Origin: an uncultured Acetatifactor sp.
GTDB lineage: Bacteria > Bacillota > Clostridia > Lachnospirales > Lachnospiraceae
Direction: 5' to 3'
DNA length: 41,263 nt
NCBI GenBank assembly: GCA_948496895.1
Contig: CAOOJO010000001.1
Coordinates: 1-41,263 of the forward strand
The notes beneath the pieces are model-generated. The model was not told where the DNA came from, did no database searches, and saw only the letters and a program-made list of their open reading frames with translations. The translations under genes were made by a program, and so were the position numbers. Shown here one piece after another: positions 17,201 through 24,106 of this stretch. How positions within the stretch are numbered: position 1 is the first letter of the stretch; every line of letters begins with the position of its first letter.

Positions 17201-18117
17201 CTCGCATCCTCCTTTTCTCCGGCCCGGGATGCCCTTCTGTCCGCGGCGGCTCCCGAAAGCCCGCGGCAGCACAGCTGTGCCGCTGTCACTCCCGCCGCCA
17301 GGGCCAGGCACGCGCCGCAGCCGTAAAAGGTCCAGACGATGGAGGCTTCGGCCAGGACGCAGGGCGCCACCCACAGCCGCTTGCGCCGCAGACACAGCGA
17401 CAGCGTCCACGGCAGGAGCACGCCCCCGCGGATGGCCACTCCCCGCCAGCCGCAGCAGAGCAGGTTGAACCCGTCCATCCCATAACGGTAGGCCCCCGTC
17501 CACACAAGGAGCGATACCAGAAGCAGAAAACAGGCCCGCTTTCCCGCGTCCCCCGGAAACAGGGCCTGCCCCAGCAGGGAAAAGGAGACATAGGCGCTGA
17601 CCAATACCAGCATGGGCACGATCCTTTGCACCACCAGCGCCGGCGGCAGGCCTGTCCATCTGCACAGGCTCCCGTACAGCGTAGGCAGGCACAGTATCTT
17701 CAGGCGAAGGGGCATCCCCTCGGTATAGGGCATTCCCGTCATGGGGTTGACCTGGTAGACGCTGTCGGAGGCCAGTAAGCTCCCCACCGTCTCCACCATC
17801 ATATCTCCCTTTCTATAGATAGCATTCCCCATGCCGATAAAAATAAGCTGCGAAATCACCATCAGCGCGAACATCCCATAGAGGAGCTTCTCCGGCGTGC
17901 CCGCAGACGATTTCCTCTCAGCCTCTCCCCGGGCGTGCCTTCTCCTCAGAATCACAAATCCCGCGCAGGCCACGGCCAGAATGCCCAGGGACGCGGCGAA
18001 CAGCAGCGCGCAGACCGTAAAGGGCAGCTTCAGAAAAACAGCAGCCAGATGGCAGGCCTCCGCCAGGCCGATGATGCCGATTTCCCCTATAATCAGATAA
18101 TCTCCGTTCTTTTTCAC
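17197..18117 (-). CDS. Multi-pass membrane protein, first gene of the polysaccharide operon, unknown
   Basis: The 306-residue protein has about eight hydrophobic segments (residues about 8-55, 80-98, 168-300) separated by short loops. One external loop, near residues 105-140, contains MVETVGSLLASDSVYQVNP. The start is a GTG at 18117 with a GGGAG site nine bases upstream. It is the first gene after the promoter at 18161-18189, so transcription of the whole operon begins here. Its stop is fused by ATGA to the next gene, another membrane protein. I recognise no enzymatic motif; a DUF6077-type or GT-C-like fold divided between the two genes is possible but unproven. Confidence 0.7.
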   Translation of the reverse strand: MKKNGDYLIIGEIGIIGLAEACHLAAVFLKLPFTVCALLFAASLGILAVACAGFVILRRRHARGEAERKSSAGTPEKLLYGMFALMVISQLIFIGMGNAIYRKGDMMVETVGSLLASDSVYQVNPMTGMPYTEGMPLRLKILCLPTLYGSLCRWTGLPPALVVQRIVPMLVLVSAYVSFSLLGQALFPGDAGKRACFLLLVSLLVWTGAYRYGMDGFNLLCCGWRGVAIRGGVLLPWTLSLCLRRKRLWVAPCVLAEASIVWTFYGCGACLALAAGVTAAQLCCRGLSGAAADRRASRAGEKEDAR

Positions 18118-18160
18118 GATATCAAACTCCCATTCGGCTTATTTTGGGCTTCGTGTCAAC

Positions 18161-18189
18161 ATTCTACCACACTTATCCCCCAAAGTCCA
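18161..18189 (-). promoter_or_regulatory. Promoter of the polysaccharide operon (sigma-A type, extended -10)
   Basis: On the minus strand TGGACT (18189-18184) is followed after 17 bases by TAGAAT (18166-18161). A TG at the right distance upstream makes an extended -10 (TGGTAGAAT). It sits between the terminator at 18191-18218 and the GTG of the first operon gene, the expected place. A nearby TTGACA at 18158-18153 has no matching -10. Confidence 0.55.
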
Positions 18190-18190
18190 C

Positions 18191-18218
18191 AAAAGCAGCC
18201 GGATTTTCATCCGGCTGC
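18191..18218 (-). terminator. Rho-independent terminator of the Spo0A-domain gene
   Basis: A perfect 10-bp GC-rich stem (18195-18204 with 18209-18218) reads GCAGCCGGAT, loop GAAA, ATCCGGCTGC on the minus strand and is followed by TTTTG. The loop is a stable GNRA tetraloop. It lies 55 bases after the stop of the gene at 18274 and just upstream of the operon promoter, so it separates the regulator's transcript from the polysaccharide operon. Confidence 0.8.
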
Positions 18219-18273
18219 CTTTCATTCCCGCAGTAAGAAGCATATCTATCTTTTGTTGTTCTTCTGTCCCAAA

Positions 18274-18651
18274 CTACATAGCTTTTATGTCAAGTCGAAC
18301 CTTATCTGCAATGCGGGCTATGTATTCACTGTTCGTAGGTCTGGTTCTGCCCGATGATGCGGAATATCCAAACATTTTTTCAAAAGTTTCTGCATTTCCT
18401 CTGTTCCATGATACCTCAATAGCATTGCGAATGGCACGTTCTACTTTCTGGTCTGTGGTCTTGAATCTTCTGGCAATTGCCGGATATAACAGCTTCGTCA
18501 CACTGGTCACTACCTCCATGTCCCTTCCGGACAGCAGAATCGCGCTTCTGAGATAATGATATCCCTTCAGATGAGCAGGAACCCCTATGTCCAACATAAT
18601 CTCTGTTATATATTTTTCAAGTTCGCAATCCTTAACTGCAGTAATCTCCAT
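18274..18651 (-). CDS. Stand-alone Spo0A C-terminal DNA-binding domain protein (no receiver domain)
   Basis: The 125-residue protein aligns along its whole length with the effector domain of Spo0A: IGVPAHLKGYHYLR, SVTKLLYPAIARRF, KVERAIRNAIEVSWNRGN and RPTNSEYIARIADKVRLD match the family's helix-turn-helix and dimer regions. Full Spo0A has about 260 residues with an N-terminal phosphoacceptor domain; none is encoded here, and there is no upstream frame for one. The recognition helix keeps Glu, Arg and Arg, but the His of Spo0A's AIRHAIE is Asn. It should therefore bind 0A-box-like DNA without phosphorylation control. It has its own promoter, an AAGGGG ribosome binding site and a terminator. 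It lies immediately before the polysaccharide operon, its most obvious candidate target, though this is inference. Confidence 0.9.
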   Translation of the reverse strand: MEITAVKDCELEKYITEIMLDIGVPAHLKGYHYLRSAILLSGRDMEVVTSVTKLLYPAIARRFKTTDQKVERAIRNAIEVSWNRGNAETFEKMFGYSASSGRTRPTNSEYIARIADKVRLDIKAM

Positions 18652-18706
18652 ATGAATTCCCCTTTCTTATGTTGACTGCTGCTTCCTTACCACAAGAATA
18701 TGTTAA

Positions 18707-18735
18707 ATTTTACCACATAATTCCCAATCAGAAAA
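18707..18735 (-). promoter_or_regulatory. Probable promoter of the Spo0A-domain gene
   Basis: The minus strand reads TTTTCT (18735-18730), 17 bases, then TAAAAT (18712-18707), with a TG making an extended -10 (TGGTAAAAT). The -35 is weak. The start codon follows 55 bases downstream after an AAGGGG site. The element TGTGGTAAAAT is nearly the same as TGTGGTAGAAT in the operon promoter. Confidence 0.45.
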
Positions 18736-18779
18736 GAGTCTTCGCCGCTAAGAATTCGTTAAGATTATTTATTAAATGG

Positions 18780-19709
18780 TCAGAAGCTCTCCCTTACCAG
18801 ATAGATGGGCCGCCGCTTCACCTCCATATAGGTTTTCGCCAGGTATTGTCCCAGTATCCCCATGCAGAAGAACTGCACGCCGCTGACCATGAGGATGATG
18901 CACACCAGGGACGGCCAGCCGGACACAGGGTCGCCGAATATCAGCTTGCGCACAATGATAAAGACAATCATCAGAAATGCGACCACGCAGAAGAATATCC
19001 CCATCACGGACGCCAGCATCAGGGGCGCCGTGGAGAAAGCGCAGATGCCGTCCAGGGAATACAGGAACAGCTTCCAGAAGCTCCATTTGGTCTCCCCCTT
19101 CAGCCTCTCCACATTTTCATACTCTATCCATTTGGTCCGAAAGCCCACCCAGCCGAAGATTCCCTTCGTAAACCGATTGTACTCCCGCATGGACAGGATG
19201 GCGTCCACCATCTGCCTGGTCATCAGCCGGTAGTCCCTGGCGCCGTCCATGATTTCCGTCTTCGATATCCTCTTCATCAGCCGATAGAACATCCTGGCAA
19301 AAAAGCTCCTGACTGGCGGCTCCCCCTTTCTGGAGACCCTCCTGGTGGCCACGGAATCATAGCCCTGCTCAAGACTGGAGAACATCTCCGGCAGCAGGGA
19401 CGGGGGGTCTTGAAGGTCCGCGTCCATCATCACCACATAATCCCCTCTGGAATTCTCCAGTCCCGCGTAGATTGCCGCCTCCTTCCCGAAATTCCTGGAA
19501 AAGGACACCAGGTGGACCCTTTCGTCCCGCTCCCGCAGCTTCCTGATCTCCGCCACGGTCTTGTCCGTGGAGCCGTCGTCCACGTAGAGCAGCTCCAGCT
19601 CCAGTCCTCTCTCCGCAAGCGCGGGTTCGTTCTTCATAAGCTCTTCGTAGAAAAAGGGGACATTCTCCTCCTCATTATAGCAGGGCACGATTACAGTCAG
19701 CAGGCTCAT
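18780..19709 (-). CDS. Polyprenyl-phosphate glycosyltransferase, GT2 (GtrB/YkcC-like)
   Basis: This 309-residue protein has an N-terminal GT2 domain with VIVPCYNEEENV, VDDGSTDKT, SRNFGKEAA and MMDADLQDPP, the last typical of enzymes that glycosylate polyprenyl phosphate. Two C-terminal membrane helices (about 230-255 and 265-290) follow the amphipathic region WSFWKLFLYSLDG. Such proteins (GtrB, DPM1 and relatives) make undecaprenyl-phosphate-sugar, which is flipped and used outside by GT-C transferases. A promoter is visible upstream, and the gene ends 128 bases before the Spo0A-domain gene, so it seems transcribed alone. No GtrA flippase or GtrC partner is adjacent; the GT-C-type pair at 36423-39697 could be users of its product, which is speculation. 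Confidence 0.9.
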   Translation of the reverse strand: MSLLTVIVPCYNEEENVPFFYEELMKNEPALAERGLELELLYVDDGSTDKTVAEIRKLRERDERVHLVSFSRNFGKEAAIYAGLENSRGDYVVMMDADLQDPPSLLPEMFSSLEQGYDSVATRRVSRKGEPPVRSFFARMFYRLMKRISKTEIMDGARDYRLMTRQMVDAILSMREYNRFTKGIFGWVGFRTKWIEYENVERLKGETKWSFWKLFLYSLDGICAFSTAPLMLASVMGIFFCVVAFLMIVFIIVRKLIFGDPVSGWPSLVCIILMVSGVQFFCMGILGQYLAKTYMEVKRRPIYLVRESF

Positions 19710-19748
19710 GGTTCATCCGAATCCTTCCGTCTCAGAATTTTTGTCTCC

Positions 19749-19777
19749 AGTATACCTTTTTTCCCTGCAATCCGCAA
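19749..19777 (-). promoter_or_regulatory. Probable promoter of the GtrB-like gene
   Basis: The minus strand reads TTGCGG (19777-19772), 17 bases, TATACT (19754-19749). The -10 is one base from consensus and the -35 keeps TTG. It lies 40 bases upstream of the ATG at 19709, back to back with the plus-strand promoter at 19837. Confidence 0.5.
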
Positions 19778-19836
19778 GCTAAAATCCGCGTCATGGCCGG
19801 GTTATTTCTTAATTTTTTAATTTTTCCGCCAATCGG

Positions 19837-19865
19837 GTGACTCCTGTCAGCTTTTGTGATATAAT
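19837..19865 (+). promoter_or_regulatory. Promoter of the yerB-like gene
   Basis: GTGACT (19837-19842) and a perfect TATAAT (19860-19865) are separated by 17 bases. An AGGAG ribosome binding site at about 19883-19887 precedes the ATG at 19897 by nine bases. This is the best promoter in the window and the only one found on the plus strand. Confidence 0.7.
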
Positions 19866-19896
19866 GAGGGTTCAGATACCATAGGAGATTTACATT

Positions 19897-21054
19897 ATGA
19901 AAAAAGTAAAATTCGGCATTCTTTTTCTGGCCCTGCTCATGGCGTTTACCGCCTGCGGACAGGAAGACAAGCCTACAGACCCGGTCATCCCGGAATCCAG
20001 CCAGCCTTCCGTCAGCGATCCCGTCCAGGTTTCGCAACCGCCAGACAGCCCCCAGAACGTTTCACCTGAAATCATCGTGGAGGACGACAGTCTCCCTCCC
20101 CGGGAAGGCATGGTGCGGAGCCGTCTCACCAACGAATGGGTGGATCCCGGCGTGGCGGACACCCGTCCCATAGCAGTGATGATTCCCAATGAAGTCAATG
20201 CCATCCCTCATTACAACCTGTCCAAAGCCTCCGTCATCTATGAGGCCAACGTGGAGAGCCGGATGTCCCGGATGATGGCCATCTACGAGGACTGGCGGGG
20301 GCTGGATAAGATCGGCAATGTCAGGAGCCTGCGCACCTATTACGCCTTCTGGGCTTTCGAGTGGGATGCCTTCATCGTGCACTTCGGCGGCCCGTACTTC
20401 ATCAATGACCTGATTGCGAAGGAGGATACCCAGAATATCGACGGCAATCTGGATTCCGACGCGGAGGCCTTCTTCCGCACCTCGGATCGGCCGGCCCCTC
20501 ACAACGGATATGCCTCCGGCTCCGGCCTGGCCGATGTGATCGCCCGGAAAGGATATCCCCTTGCGTACAGGAACCTGACCGATGCCAGCCACTTCAGGTT
20601 CACGGACAAGCTGAACCCCAACGCGCTGACCCAGTATGGCGAGGAGGCCAAAAACGCCACCTACATCGACATGTCGGGCTGTTATCCCCTGACCAGATGC
20701 TACTTCGAGTTCAACGAGGCGGATGGGCTCTATTACCGCTCCCAGCATCTCTCCGGCAGCAGCGACGGCCCCCATGTGGACGCCAATGGCGTCCAGCTGA
20801 CCTTCAAGAACATCCTGGTGCAGTATATCAAATATGAGGAGCTGGGGGAGGGGTATCTGGCGTTCCAGTGCCACGACACCACCCGGGACGGCTGGTATTT
20901 CACCAACGGGAAGGGCATCCATGTCAACTGGGAGAAGACCAGCGACTACGGCGCTACGAGATACTATGACGACTACGGCAATGAGGTCGTCATGAATACC
21001 GGAAAGACCATGATCTGCATCGTGGAGGAGGACGATAACTTCACCTTCAGATGA
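19897..21054 (+). CDS. yerB: DUF3048-family (YerB-like) lipoprotein
   Basis: The 385-residue product starts with a lipoprotein signal peptide ending at the lipobox FTAC (Cys20), then a Pro/Ser-rich linker to about residue 65. From there it matches the DUF3048/YerB family: TRPIAVMIPNEVNAIPHYNLSKASVIYEA (seen in segments), SRMMAIYED, IGNVRSLRTYY and WAFEWDAFIVHFGG are family hallmarks. The C-terminal half has PLTRCYFEFNEADGLYYR and VHVNW-like segments ending GKTMICIVEED. It should sit on the outer membrane face; the biochemical role of YerB is not established. It is the only clear plus-strand gene, monocistronic, with its own promoter and a terminator shared with the convergent HPr gene. Confidence 0.93.
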   Translation: MKKVKFGILFLALLMAFTACGQEDKPTDPVIPESSQPSVSDPVQVSQPPDSPQNVSPEIIVEDDSLPPREGMVRSRLTNEWVDPGVADTRPIAVMIPNEVNAIPHYNLSKASVIYEANVESRMSRMMAIYEDWRGLDKIGNVRSLRTYYAFWAFEWDAFIVHFGGPYFINDLIAKEDTQNIDGNLDSDAEAFFRTSDRPAPHNGYASGSGLADVIARKGYPLAYRNLTDASHFRFTDKLNPNALTQYGEEAKNATYIDMSGCYPLTRCYFEFNEADGLYYRSQHLSGSSDGPHVDANGVQLTFKNILVQYIKYEELGEGYLAFQCHDTTRDGWYFTNGKGIHVNWEKTSDYGATRYYDDYGNEVVMNTGKTMICIVEEDDNFTFR

Positions 21055-21055
21055 G

Positions 21056-21086
21056 AAAAGAGGTGTCGCCACGCGGCACCTCTTTT
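21056..21086. terminator. Bidirectional terminator between yerB and HPr
   Basis: A 14-bp stem (21056-21069 with 21073-21086, one G-T pair, loop CAC) has AAAA at one foot and TTTT at the other, so it ends transcripts arriving from either side. It begins one base after the yerB stop codon and ends two bases before the HPr stop codon. Confidence 0.85.
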
Positions 21087-21088
21087 AA

Positions 21089-21352
21089 TTATTCCCCCAG
21101 TCCGTTTTCCACAGCGCGCACCAGCGACTTCAGCGCCTCCTGCTCGTCCTCCCCCTCACAGAAGAACTCAATCTCGTCCCCGCTCTTTACGCAGGCTCCC
21201 AGCACGCTCAGCACGCTCTTGGCATTGGCGGTGCTGTCCCGGAACTGGAACGTGATCAAAGACTTGAACTGCATCGCTTCCTTGCACAAAATCCCTGCCG
21301 GCCTCAAATGCAAGCCTGTAGGATTTTTAATCACTACTTTCTGACTTACCAT
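21089..21352 (-). CDS. HPr-family phosphocarrier protein
   Basis: The 87-residue protein is a full-length HPr. NPTGLHLRPA places the phosphate-accepting His at residue 15 with Arg17 beside it. NAKSVLSVLG places Ser at residue 46, the site used by HPr kinase in Gram-positive carbon catabolite control. It could therefore serve both in sugar uptake by the phosphotransferase system and, as HPr(Ser-P), with CcpA; Crh-type proteins lack His15, so it is not one of those. The ATG at 21352 has an AGGAGGAAGG ribosome binding site; an upstream in-frame start is not supported. No enzyme I gene is adjacent. It lies 67 bases after glmM and ends at the shared terminator. Confidence 0.92.
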   Translation of the reverse strand: MVSQKVVIKNPTGLHLRPAGILCKEAMQFKSLITFQFRDSTANAKSVLSVLGACVKSGDEIEFFCEGEDEQEALKSLVRAVENGLGE

Positions 21353-21419
21353 TTTGTCCTTCCTCCTAACTGTTTTCCCCGACATTTTTCTCTGGGATAT
21401 CTCACCTTCCTGCGCCGGG

Positions 21420-22769
21420 CTAGAACATCACATCCTGTATCAGCGTGGCCAGCTTCTCCGCCTCCGCGCGGATGACCTGCTTATCCTTGCCCTCTATCAT
21501 GACGCGCACCAGCGGCTCTGTCCCGGAAGGCCTGATCAGTACCCTGCCCTCTCCGGCAAAGGTCTGCTCCAGCCTGCGAATCGCCTCGGCAATCACCGGG
21601 TATTCCATGTACTTCTCTTTCTTATGATTGGCCACCTTGGCGTTGACCAGGGCCTGGGGCAGCACTTCCATGATACCCGCCAGCTCCGACAGGCTCTTCC
21701 CTGTATCAACCATGACCTGGAGCAGGTGCAGGGCGCTCAGCAGACCGTCCCCGGTGGTGTTCTCATCCAGAAAGATGATGTGGCCCGACTGTTCGCCGCC
21801 CAGGCTGGCTCCAATCTCCTTCATACGCTCCAGCACATACCGGTCGCCCACCTTAGTCTGTTCTATGGTCAGGCCGTTCTTCTCTCCCATCAGGAAGAAG
21901 CCCAGATTGCTCATGATTGTGGCCACGATCGTGTCCTTCTTCAGTTTCCCGTTATCCCGCATGTGGTTGCCCACGATGGCCATGATCTGGTCGCCGTCCA
22001 CGACTTCGCCGTTTTCGTCCACCGCCAGCAGTCTGTCCGCGTCCCCGTCAAAGGCAAGGCCAATCTGTGCCTTCTCGTACACCACCCTGGCCTGCAGCTC
22101 GGCCATATGGGTGGAGCCGCAGTTTGCGTTGATGTTGGTGCCGTCAGGATTGTTGTGGATCGCCACCACGCTGGCACCCAGCTCCTTCAGGGCCTCCACG
22201 GAGGTATAGTAGGAAGCGCCCTCCGCGCAGTCCACCACAATCTTCATCCCGTCCAACGCCACAGGCACGGACTGAATCGCGTGGTTGATGTACTCCTCCC
22301 TGGCATCGGTGCGATATTTCACCTTCCCCACGGCAGGGCCTGTGGGGAAATTCACGCCGGGCATTTTGTCCTTCATCAGCTGTTCAATCTCGTCCTCCAG
22401 CTCATCGGGCAGCTTATAGCCGTTCCCGTCGAAGAACTTGATGCCGTTGAATTCTACCGGATTGTGGGAGGCGGAAATGACGACTCCTGCGTCCACCTTG
22501 TACTTCTGGGTCAGGTACGCCACCGCCGGAGTGGGCATGATGCCCACGTACACGCAGTTGGCCCCCACGGAGCAGGCCCCCGCCATCAGGGCGTTGGCCA
22601 GCATGTCGCCGGAAATGCGGGTATCGCAGCCTACCATAATGGTAGGTTTATGCTCCTTCTCCTTGGTCAGGACATAAGCTCCCGCCTGCCCCAGCTGCAT
22701 GGCCATCAGCGGGGTCAGCTCTTCATTGGCAATCCCCCTGACGCCGTCCGTTCCAAACAGTCTAGCCAT
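21420..22769 (-). CDS. glmM: Phosphoglucosamine mutase
   Basis: This 449-residue enzyme interconverts glucosamine-6-phosphate and glucosamine-1-phosphate, the committed step toward UDP-GlcNAc for peptidoglycan and surface glycans. It begins MARLFGTDGVRG, carries the phosphoserine motif SASHNP with catalytic Ser101, the metal-binding loop DGDADR, the sugar-binding GGEQSGH and the C-terminal phosphate-binding RPSGTEPLVRVM. Length and motifs are those of GlmM rather than other phosphohexomutases. A GGAGGATGAAT site inside the end of cdaR precedes its start by a few bases. With cdaA and cdaR it forms the widely conserved Firmicutes module in which GlmM and CdaR modulate c-di-AMP synthesis. Confidence 0.97.
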   Translation of the reverse strand: MARLFGTDGVRGIANEELTPLMAMQLGQAGAYVLTKEKEHKPTIMVGCDTRISGDMLANALMAGACSVGANCVYVGIMPTPAVAYLTQKYKVDAGVVISASHNPVEFNGIKFFDGNGYKLPDELEDEIEQLMKDKMPGVNFPTGPAVGKVKYRTDAREEYINHAIQSVPVALDGMKIVVDCAEGASYYTSVEALKELGASVVAIHNNPDGTNINANCGSTHMAELQARVVYEKAQIGLAFDGDADRLLAVDENGEVVDGDQIMAIVGNHMRDNGKLKKDTIVATIMSNLGFFLMGEKNGLTIEQTKVGDRYVLERMKEIGASLGGEQSGHIIFLDENTTGDGLLSALHLLQVMVDTGKSLSELAGIMEVLPQALVNAKVANHKKEKYMEYPVIAEAIRRLEQTFAGEGRVLIRPSGTEPLVRVMIEGKDKQVIRAEAEKLATLIQDVMF

Positions 22770-22771
22770 TC

Positions 22772-24106
22772 TTATTCATCCTCCAATTTTACGATGTTCA
22801 GCCTCACGGATATCTCGTTCTCCATATTCACATCATCCGTGAGTTCAAAGCCCACTGTAATCTCGTACACTCCTGTATCCAGCTCCCGGATATCCCCCTC
22901 CGTCATCCACGCGCCAATGTCGATCGTACCGTGCACAGCGCCCTGATCCACGGCGGAAACCGCGTCATCCAGCCCGGATATCCTCAGGCGGTATGTCATC
23001 TGCTCCTCCGCAAAGGACCAGTCGTATCCTGTGGGCAAATTGGTGACGGTGAGATTGCTCCGGGGAATCACCAGCGTCCTCTCTACCACCGGCTCGATAT
23101 AGACCGTAGCCGTCACCCTTCCGTTGAAGCCGCTGTCCGCCAGGCTGGCATTATCCAGATACTTCCGGATGTCGATGACCCTCTCCAGGCTGCCCTCCTG
23201 ATCCGTGATGTCCAGCTCCCTCTCGGGGATGGAAATCTTGCTGATCTCCGCCAGCGCGGAGGCCGTACCGGCTATCATCACGCTGGAGGGTTCGCATGTC
23301 ACCACGCCGGTGGCCAGATACCCTTCCGCCGGCACACCGGTAAAGGCGGCCTCCACGGGCACCTCCTTGGTGGCCAGCACCTGTACCTCCACATGCATGC
23401 TGCTGGTGTTCTTCGCGATGTCGGAGTCGTCCACCAGCTCTCCCTCCGCGTCATAGAAGTGGATGTCCGCGTTTCCGGACACATTGCTGGTAGCGCCGGT
23501 GACGTCAATCTCGATGCCCGCGCTCTTGATGCTCTCCACCACCGACTGGGGGCCGGTAATCTCTATCCTGTTCTGCTCCAGCTTCGTATTGCCGATGATA
23601 TAGCCCTCCGCCACATCTCCTCTGGTGTCGCAGACCACACTGACCCAATTGCTGGCCTTCTGCTCTACGTTGAGCTGCACGGCATCCCGGCTGCCGGAGA
23701 TGTCCAGTATCTCCACCTCATCGTTGAGCACCCGGAAGCTGATGGGGACGGTATTCACCTCCGTCAGCCTGCTCACGTCGGCCTCCGCCACGATGTCGGA
23801 GGCGCTCAGCTCCTGTATGACATTCCTGGGCGCCTCCACAGTGACCCGGATTCTGTCCGAGTTCTCCAGCACCTCATAGAATTTATTCCCTTTTTCCAGC
23901 AGCTCCGTATTGATCAGGTTTACCTGTATATTCGAAAAGGACACGGAATCCTTGGGGTTGTCGGCCATGACCACCAGGAACCAGAACACGATGGCCAGTA
24001 CCACAGACAGGAGCTTCAGCCCCAGGTTATTCAGTATCTTTTTTCTCACTCTTCGCCCTGTTCTTTCCTCTCCGTTTGTGTGCGCCTTTTGCATCCTCTT
24101 CTCCAT
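22772..24106 (-). CDS. cdaR: YbbR-domain protein, regulator of the diadenylate cyclase (CdaR)
   Basis: The 444-residue protein has a short basic cytoplasmic start, one membrane helix (about residues 30-50, LGLKLLSVVLAIVFWFLVVM), and a long external part built of about four YbbR repeats; the phrases FSNIQVNLIN, VEAPRNVIQELS and ITGPQSVVESI are typical. CdaR binds CdaA in the membrane and changes its activity. The reading frame begins inside cdaA, overlapping it by 80 bases. The ATG at 24106 lacks a strong ribosome binding site, while a GTG at 24049 has AGGG six bases upstream and would still keep the helix, so the exact start is uncertain. Confidence 0.93.
   Translation of the reverse strand: MEKRMQKAHTNGEERTGRRVRKKILNNLGLKLLSVVLAIVFWFLVVMADNPKDSVSFSNIQVNLINTELLEKGNKFYEVLENSDRIRVTVEAPRNVIQELSASDIVAEADVSRLTEVNTVPISFRVLNDEVEILDISGSRDAVQLNVEQKASNWVSVVCDTRGDVAEGYIIGNTKLEQNRIEITGPQSVVESIKSAGIEIDVTGATSNVSGNADIHFYDAEGELVDDSDIAKNTSSMHVEVQVLATKEVPVEAAFTGVPAEGYLATGVVTCEPSSVMIAGTASALAEISKISIPERELDITDQEGSLERVIDIRKYLDNASLADSGFNGRVTATVYIEPVVERTLVIPRSNLTVTNLPTGYDWSFAEEQMTYRLRISGLDDAVSAVDQGAVHGTIDIGAWMTEGDIRELDTGVYEITVGFELTDDVNMENEISVRLNIVKLEDE

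Noticed and set aside
18130..18158. Perfect TTGACA at 18158-18153 on the minus strand as the operon -35 box
   Set aside because: No acceptable -10 lies 16-18 bases downstream (CCGAAT/CGAATG). The upstream TGGACT-17-TAGAAT pair fits better.
18274..18310. TTCGACTTGACA near the end of the Spo0A-domain gene as a 0A box or promoter
   Set aside because: It has a mismatch to the TTCGACA core, lies in codons for the conserved VRLD residues, and has no -10 at the correct distance.
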